From contig NW_004454182.1 of assembly GCF_000283155.1 (NCBI RefSeq), forward strand, positions 7,799,188 through 7,863,187: a stretch of 64,000 nucleotides of DNA, read 5' to 3'. The position numbers were made by a program, and so were the translations under genes. The DNA comes from Ceratotherium simum simum. Lineage: Eukaryota > Chordata > Mammalia > Perissodactyla > Rhinocerotidae. Positions 57,523-64,000 of the stretch are shown here, in pieces (the stretch's first letter is position 1; each line of letters opens with the position of its first letter). The notes under the pieces were generated by a model. That model was given only the letters and a program-made list of their open reading frames with translations. It ran no database searches and had not been told where the DNA came from.

Positions 57523-58763
57523 CTGTCAAAGAAAATAATTAAGACACATATTCTCTTTGCCTTCTATTGGATGGCTTTTAAAAAATGCACCACGGTTCCC
57601 ACATGTTGGTGTTTTGACTGAATTTCTTAAGAGTCGTGGATTGAAGAGAAGCTTGGTAACTCCACATCCCTCAACTGAAATCCATACCCCAAGCGATGGT
57701 TTCTCTTCCCTTTTTATCAATTCCCATTTGCTACCTCCCAGAAATGTAGCCAAGACTCTTCTAAGAAGGCAGGAAAGCAAGGCAGCAACTTGGTTTCTAG
57801 TTCCCCTCCACTCTGGCTGCCCAGCCTGATCATTAGGTAGGTTTCAGGCCATGAGGGCTGGTTTGTCACGGTGACTTGGTTCCTCACTGACGGCCCAATC
57901 CGATCTTAGAGTCAGTCTGCATTTTCAGAGGGAGGGAGGTGAGAAACTCAATAACGGCCAATAGGTGGCCTCAAGGGCGGCTTCATTCAGAGAAGGAGCT
58001 GGAATTCTGACCTTGAAGAAACAGGGTCAGAATGTAAGCATCTACATCCACTGTCTTTTCAGAATGCCTGGACTATACTTGAATGTATTTAGTACACTGG
58101 GAAATCACTAAGTCAAACAACCATTAGTCAGTCAGCCTCTCCGTCTCCCCCTCTCTCTCAAACACAGACACAAAGCTGGCAGGCGGTCAGCAGGAATGCT
58201 GTCCATCACCATTACGGCCCTTTCCTGCCATTGTGTGAGCCCAGCCGAGAGGAGAGAAATCGGAAGCAGGTCACTCAGAATCAAGACCGAACACACGCCT
58301 GGCCTCTGGGCTCGGAGCACAGAGGGAAGGGGCCCCAGGTACATGTGGAGACATTGTTACTTTGCACTTTCTGACACTTGCTTCTGGTCATCGCTTTGGG
58401 CCACTTGAACATTCTATTTCTGCTAGGGAATTAGGATGTTTATAGTGGTTAAGAATATCAACATTTCCTGCCCTCTCTTCAATTTCCTTTTCCTGCTGTC
58501 ACAGCCTCTCTTTCTATGGTGACATCTTGCTCCCTTTCCTCCCATTCAGTTCCCAAAACTTCATTTTAAAATTTAAAATCCAAAAGTATGGTAAATTTTA
58601 TATTATGTATATTTTACTACACACACACACACACACACAAATCCAAAAGTAAAACTGGTGATCAAAAGAAAAGAAAGGTAACTGGCAGCAAGGAGACCAC
58701 AGAGCTGGTGGGGTTGTCCCCCGGCCACCACCCGCGCCCGTTGGGGCTGGCAGCCACGCTTAC
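57523..58763 (-). other. Intron between the two minus-strand exons
   Basis: This is a 1,241-bp GT-AG intron inferred from the two exons. It is mostly unique sequence, with a short CA run at 58619-58640. No ERE, L1 or LTR insertion was recognised inside it. Confidence 0.6.
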
Positions 58764-58810
58764 CTCGGTGCTCTCTTCATCGCTGGGCACACTATCGGTA
58801 GTTTCGCTTT
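58764..58810 (-). CDS. Penultimate 47-nt coding exon of the same gene
   Basis: A pyrimidine-rich acceptor (TTTTTCTCTCTATGAACAG, ending at 58811) and a consensus donor GAG|GTAAGC (58763 onward) bound 47 nt. The first two bases complete a split codon and 15 codons follow: SETTDSVPSDEESTE. The exon ends in phase 0 and joins the terminal exon in frame across a 1,241-bp intron. The peptide is strongly acidic and Ser/Thr-rich, typical of a phosphorylatable linker. The previous exon is not visible in the remaining ~5.2 kb, so the upstream intron is at least that long. The exon is too short to identify by itself; its support is the paired splice sites and matching phase. Confidence 0.62.
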
Positions 58811-59129
58811 CTGTTCATAGAGAGAAAAACACAAGGCCATCATTTCTGCCACTCAAACTGTTTTGAGGCTCAGGCAGTGTTTAAAAAACATATCAGCACT
58901 TCTTTTCTCAGAAGAGAGAAATGGGTAACTAAACTCATAATTCCGTCCCCTCTATAAGGTCAAATCTTGTACTTGGGAGATGCTAAAGGGCATTTGGTTG
59001 CTCTCATTTGGGCCCTTCAGAGAAAGGATTCAGGGTTGAGAAGGAGCTCACTTCCCAAGGGCCAGGCTATGTTTACTCACGGCCACTACATCCCAGGATG
59101 GTGTGGGTCCCCCCAAGCCAATCTGCTTT

Positions 59130-59340
59130 CTGCTCTCCATGCCCTGGGCTCACTCCTGCCTCCACATCAGGCCCCTTCGTCATGCTGCTCTATCCACAAT
59201 GCCCCACACTGGTCCTCTTTTCCAATCCATGACCATTAGTTCATTTAAGTCCCAATTAAGAGTCTTCCTAGGTCACCCCCAGTCTACTCAGATCCTCCTT
59301 CACCTCATATCCCTTTAGCACTTAGATATCTTGGATTCAT
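59130..59340 (+). repeat. L2 LINE fragment
   Basis: TGCTGCTCTATCCACAATGCCCC..TTCATTTAAGTCCCAATTAAGAGTCTTCCTAGGTCACCCC..TTAGCACTTAGATATC matches the L2 3' region, before its tail. Confidence 0.5.
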
Positions 59341-59364
59341 AAAGTCGCATCTTCCACCTGGGTT

Positions 59365-59925
59365 ACTGCGGGTGGACAGATTCAAGGATGGCTCCCATAA
59401 TCCTCAACTCCTGGTGTTTATTTCTTGTGAGATTCCCTCCTCCAGAGGGTGGGTGGGACCTGTGACTTGCTCTGAACCAACAGAACACAGGGAAGGTGAC
59501 AGGACGTACGTGGTTACATTATGTAAGACTGAAACCTGTCTTATGAGGAGACGTTCTCTCTTGCTGGCTTTGAGGAAGCAAGCAGCCATGTTGGGAAAGC
59601 TTGCATGACAAAGAACTAAGGGCTGCTTCCACCCAACAGCCAGCAGGAAACTGAGGCCCTCCGTTTGACAACCTGCAAGGAACTACATTCCGCCCCAAAC
59701 CACGTGAGCTTGGAAGCAGATCCTCCCCATTCGATCCACAGATGAGACAGCAGCCCTGGACCACACCTTGACTGCAGATCTGTCCAGGGCATACCCTGTG
59801 CAGAGGACCCAGCTAAGCCATGCCTGCACTCCTGACCCTCAGAAACAGTGGGATAACAAATGTGTGTTGTTTTAAGCCACAAAGTTTATGGTTATACTGT
59901 TAAGCAGCAATAGATAACTAATCTG
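59365..59925 (+). mobile_element. MaLR (MLT1-type) LTR in the intron
   Basis: GATGGCTCCCATAATCC..GACCTGTGACTTGCTCTGAACC..CTTGCTGGCTTTGAGGAAGC..GTTGTTTTAAGCCACAAAGTTTATGG..AAGCAGCAATAGATAACTAAT follows the sense order of an old MLT1 subfamily. It lies antisense to the host gene. Confidence 0.7.
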
Positions 59926-59929
59926 GCAA

Positions 59930-60128
59930 CCATCCTGATTCAGACTGCCGGCTGTGAAACGTGAGCAAGGTACTTAACTCCATGCCCTGAGCTGCAGTTT
60001 CCTCATCTGTAAAAGGGGAGTATGAACACCTTCCAAAGAGGATTATTGATGACTGAGTCCAAGGGTGTGTGGGAAAAGGCTGAGCAGGGCCTGGCACACA
60101 GCTCACACTCAGTAAATGTTGGTGCACC
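59930..60128 (+). repeat. MIR relic
   Basis: AACGTGAGCAAGGTACTTAACTCC..GTTTCCTCATCTGTAAAAGGGGAG..GGCCTGGCACACAGCTCACACTCAGTAAATG is a well-preserved sense MIR, directly after the LTR. Confidence 0.8.
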
Positions 60129-60240
60129 TCTGTCCTGAGCTCAGCAGCCTTGTTCAACATGGGATTTGCACAACCTGCTAGATTAACAGAGTCAGAGTCA
60201 ATAGCTAGTGGTTACATATCACCTATCCATATAAAGCAAG

Positions 60241-60629
60241 ATTTTTTTTAAGTAAAAAAAATTTATATTTTGAAGTAAAAAAAATTAGATCTTTTGAAGT
60301 AAAAAAATTTTGATTTTTTTTTTTTTTTTGGTGAGGAAGATTTGCCCTGAGCTAACATCTGTTGCCAATCTTCCTCTTTTTGCTTAAGGAAGATTCATTC
60401 TTTGGTGAGGAAGATGTGCCCTGAGCTAACATCCATGCCAATCTTCCTCTATTTTGTATGTGGATCGCCACTTCAGCATGGCTGACAAGTGGTGTAGGTC
60501 CATGCCTGGGATCTGAACCCGTGAACCCGGGCCACCGAAGCGTAGCACACTGAACTTAACCACTATGCCACAGAGTCAGCCCTTGATTTTTTTGAAGTAA
60601 AAACATTTTGATTTTTTTGAGTAAAAAAT
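60241..60629. repeat. AT-rich minisatellite interrupted by a SINE
   Basis: A unit of about 22-24 bp with TTTGAAGTAAAAAAATT occurs at about 60247, 60268, 60293, 60592 and, shortened, 60617. The SINE at 60321-60582 sits inside one unit. Confidence 0.75.
60321..60582 (-). mobile_element. ERE SINE inserted in the minisatellite
   Basis: The minus-strand head GGGCTGACTCTGTGGCATAGTGGTTAAG, B-box region GGTTCACGGGTTCAGATCCC, body CATGCTGAAGTGGC and two tail modules. The duplicated target TTGATTTTTTT flanks it (60310-60320 and 60583-60593). It lies in sense with the host gene. Confidence 0.9.
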
Positions 60630-63600
60630 TGACGGTGTTATGTTCTTCAGTGTTCACAGCACTGAGAAATGAAAGCACGGAGGGTAGAACTTCCAAAATA
60701 CACAGACCCTTAGAGATTTCTGAGTCTCGGGCATTCATTTTACAGACAAGGCTGAAAGAGGAACCGTAATAGTGAACATCCACGGAGGGCTGAGTACCAG
60801 TGCTAGGCCAGCGTCTCTGCACGCCGGTCTTGTTTAGCTCTCACAAGGATCCTGAGTCGGAAAGCAGCTCCCATCATCCCCCCATCATGCAGAAGAGCTC
60901 ATGTGGCCTTCTACCCACTTCCATCCCAAACCTGTTGAGGGACTGGCCCCCAGTCTCACATCTTGCTGGTGGCACTGCTGGGACCAGATGGCTCCCAGCC
61001 CACAGTAAACCTTTTTGACCACTCAGATCACTAGCCACAGACCAGGCTTTTTACAAATTAAAGGCTAAAGAACAAATGGAAAAACTGAGCCACGGGTTCG
61101 TTCCCCAAACAAAGAAGGGGAGAACGTTGACCACACTGGGCCCACCCTGGGGCCTTTCCGCACGTTTCTTGGCCACTGCCCTCCAGTAACCTCACCCAGG
61201 CACGAGTGACAGCCGAGGGCTGACCACGAGCATGTAGAGGATGGGCTTCCCTTCTCTTCAGACGGAGTAGGCATCCCCAAAGCATTCCTGACTGGGTGCA
61301 ACAGACACCCAGAGAAGGCTTCAGCCTCGGCTGACAGCGACCCTAGCTACCCAGACAAGCTGACCAAGCCAGACACGAGAAACGTTTCCACACAAACACA
61401 AATTACAAACAGCAGAAAAGGAAAACTCCCCTCCTCACATAACCCTCAGGCTAGCTCAGTATCCCGAGCAAGCAGGAATCGGGATGGCCACTCCCAAGAA
61501 AAATGAGGAACAGAGATGTTGAGAAACCTGCCAAAGTTGTGGACTGAGTCAGCAGAGAGCAGAGAAAACAAAACAGCACTTCTCATTCCAGGCTGTGCCC
61601 TGAACACAGCATCTGCTTCCCGAAGCACTCCCGCTGCTGGGTCTCTGACGCAATTTCAAGATCCCCTTTCCATTTTTATGCTTAGCTTTCTTTGTGCTCC
61701 GAAGCCAAGGTTTCTCTTCCTTTCATATATGTCTAGGCCCCTCCGCTCCTAATTACTCGTCATAAATACCATCATTTTCCGTTCCTTTCCCCTTCAACTA
61801 AAAACAAGCAAACAGATGCCACCAGGGGGGCTGGAAATATGGGAAAATGAACAGTTAATGCCAAGGTTCTAGGATTCCACCACAGTCCAAGTCCAGTGCC
61901 GAAGAATTTGGAAGGCCACCCTGGGTACGACTCCTTGGTAAGACCTTGCACAGGGCATGAACAGGATCAGAATGTTAACTGCCCTTAAGTACCCAGTTTT
62001 CAACTTCGGGGAAACTGTTTGAGACAAGAAAAGACACACATGTTCTGAACTGATGTTTTCAGCTGACACAAATGTTAGTTGAGAGCATCGTTTCTAAATT
62101 AAGATGAACTACTTCTAAAAGTAGTTATGAAGACTGTCCATATTAGCACACTGAGATTTCTAATTTTTACTGTTTAAAGCCTGGCCTTGAGCGCCTTCAG
62201 CCTAGGAGCAGGAGATGCTTGAAGCTCCAGCCTGAGGACCCAAGATCCTTCTAGAATAACAGTGGTTCTCCCGGCCACTCCTGAATCATTGGCTCAAAGT
62301 GCTTGCTGGATGTAGTCATGCCCATTTTCCTCTGTTTCCTTGGTTCTACTTCACCATTGCCATTTTCAAGATCCCTCTTATATGACAAATGAGTTCACTG
62401 CAGCTGCCGCTTCCAGATCCAAGTTACTGCTGAAATATCAACATAAGTTGTTATTTCATTTCCCCTTTTTGATTAGTTTGGATTTGGTTTTTTCTTTACT
62501 TTGAGTACAATGGAACAAAAAAATTTGAAGTTGCTTCTCTAACATGCATGATCTGAATAAGTTCTAAGTGTTTACAGAGTAATAACAGGTACATGAGTAG
62601 TTTGTTTCATCTTTCTGGTCTCAGTGTCCCGGAAAGCAACTGGGGTCAGAAGGAAGGGGAGGTTTGGATTGGATGATCACAAAGTTGCTTCCTCCAGAGC
62701 TATAGTTCTAGAAGGATGCTCGTCTTAGGTCCACACTCCACTGCAGCTCAGTTTTTATTGTCAAACCATCACAGGAACATTGTGGGAGGAAGACAATATG
62801 TTAAAGACTTCTTGCACTCTAACATCCTGGTACATTTTCTGGAAGGCTCTTGTTCAACAAGTTTTATTAATAAGATTGGCAAGGATTTCTTTCCTTCAGT
62901 CATTTCCTCAATTACTTTCACTAGAAGTTTTGATTAAAAGGTTCAAATCAGAGTCCTCTTCATCTCAAAGCACTTTTACCTTTGCCCCACCCAACAAAAT
63001 GCAAGACTGCCATGGTTTCCATAAAGACCCAAAGTCTTGACTGCTGGTCGCTGGTCAGTAGGCAATCTCCATTCTCTCGGTTACAACCAATTAATCCTTG
63101 ATATTATGCTTTCTTCTCCAGCTAATCTCCATTCTCTCATCCAGCCTTCTCCAAAATACTAGTGTGGCTGTCTTTTACTGAACCATCAACAACCGAATAA
63201 AATCCTGGTGCCACACATCAGGCCAGAGGCCACTTTATGGCAGACCTTTAAAAAGAAAATGATTCTCCTCTAGAGTTTCCCAAGGTTGGGCTTGGGGACA
63301 TCCCTCCCCAGAGTGAAATTTTTACGAATCCAACTAGAAATTGACGTCTTAAAACATCCAATGCAAGTACTTTCACTCAAAGAAACTGTCTCTTTTCTTG
63401 CTCACCATAATATTTAGACCATAGAGAAGACCGATTTGCAAAACTGAACGTGGTTTTGTAATCCGACTGGGATCATATTTCAACGATCAGTAGGGGAAAA
63501 AATAGCAAACAGCAGCCTCCAAGTACCAGTTTTCTAAACAAGGGAATGAAGTGGTTAGAGGAAGCTGAAATTCAGTTGAACAGTCCAAACAAAGGAACCC

Positions 63601-64000
63601 TGTCATGAAAAACAGGCAAACAGCCTCTCTTCTATTGGGGAACATACAGTTAGCAGGGTGAGTAGAACCAAAAAGCTGTCCTTCCTAGCAGCATGCTATA
63701 AAATTCCCGACTAAAATTAGACTGAAGCTAGTCAGGGTCAGTAACAGATGAATTACGTGTCTGTAAGCTCTAGAAAAGTAGCAGTGATGAAACATTTTGG
63801 CTCCATCCATTAAGCTTCCTTCCAAAAGGTTCTGGAGAATTCAGACAATGAAAACAAGGGAAAGAACCAAAGGCAAGACTAAAAAGCCAGGCTCCAACAA
63901 ACCCCCCACTGCCTGCCAGCCTGGTCCTGAAATCCTTCTTTTCAAATGTATGCAAATATCCTGGAAAGGGTAATGAAATTTTTATTTCCCTCTGCATGGA

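Larger units (their letters stand above)
58811..64000 (-). other. Probable upstream intron of the minus-strand gene
   Basis: No splice-bounded open frame was found between the 47-nt exon and the right edge. The left part holds an L2 fragment, a MaLR LTR, a MIR and a SINE (to 60.6 kb). From 60,630 to 64,000 the sequence is essentially free of recognised repeats, which may reflect regulatory constraint or simply missed old repeats. Confidence 0.45.

Noticed and set aside
1..64000. CRISPR array, operon or phage-type system
   Set aside because: No regularly spaced repeats with unique spacers and no dense same-strand genes; the repeat content is that of a mammalian genome.

Overview
This window is nuclear DNA from a placental mammal. 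It is almost certainly from an equid or close perissodactyl relative, because it carries nine tRNA-derived SINEs with the equine ERE structure: a head like GGCTGGCCC..GGTTAAG, a GGTTCGxxTCC B box, and a tail module like GATGTTAGCTCAGGG..CTTCCTC. Older mammalian layers (MIR, L2, MaLR LTRs, L1M, a Tigger-like DNA element) fill much of the rest. There is no bacterial-type gene organisation. Most open frames over 60 codons lie in repeats or are random.

Layout. 1-5.5 kb: the end of an ERV LTR, then a decayed class-I ERV fragment with an LTR, a His-type primer binding site, a Met-Gly gag-like start and an integrase-like remnant. 6.06-8.39 kb: a 5'-inverted L1. 8.5-12.4 kb: two SINEs, a short L1 tail and several LTRs. 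12.4-18.9 kb: few repeats, broken by an 82-base G run at 17,467-17,548. 19-32 kb: MaLR/ERV LTRs, MIR and L2 relics, and one TA-flanked DNA transposon. 33.4-36.6 kb: an L1 3' end split by a two-LTR MaLR element and by another LTR. 37.7-38.7 kb: an L1 ORF2 fragment split by a SINE with clear target-site duplications. 42-46.7 kb: antisense old L1 with an LTR insert and an apparently exact 135-bp tandem duplication. 48-55 kb: three more SINEs, L2, MIR and LTRs.

The only well-supported protein-coding gene lies at the right, on the minus strand: a 47-nt internal exon (58,810-58,764) and the terminal coding exon (57,522-57,214), joined by a 1,241-bp GT-AG intron, with a 3' UTR running left. Together they encode the last ~118 residues of a protein I do not recognise. 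About 5.2 kb to the right of the internal exon (58,811-64,000) looks like its upstream intron. Gene-poor DNA to the left is probably downstream intergenic sequence.

I found no undescribed system. The observations most worth checking are the G run, the 135-bp duplication, the nested-insertion histories, the variable SINE tail modules and the unidentified terminal exons. Repeat family names are from recalled consensus features, not a database search; stretches marked 'unassigned' showed nothing I could name.
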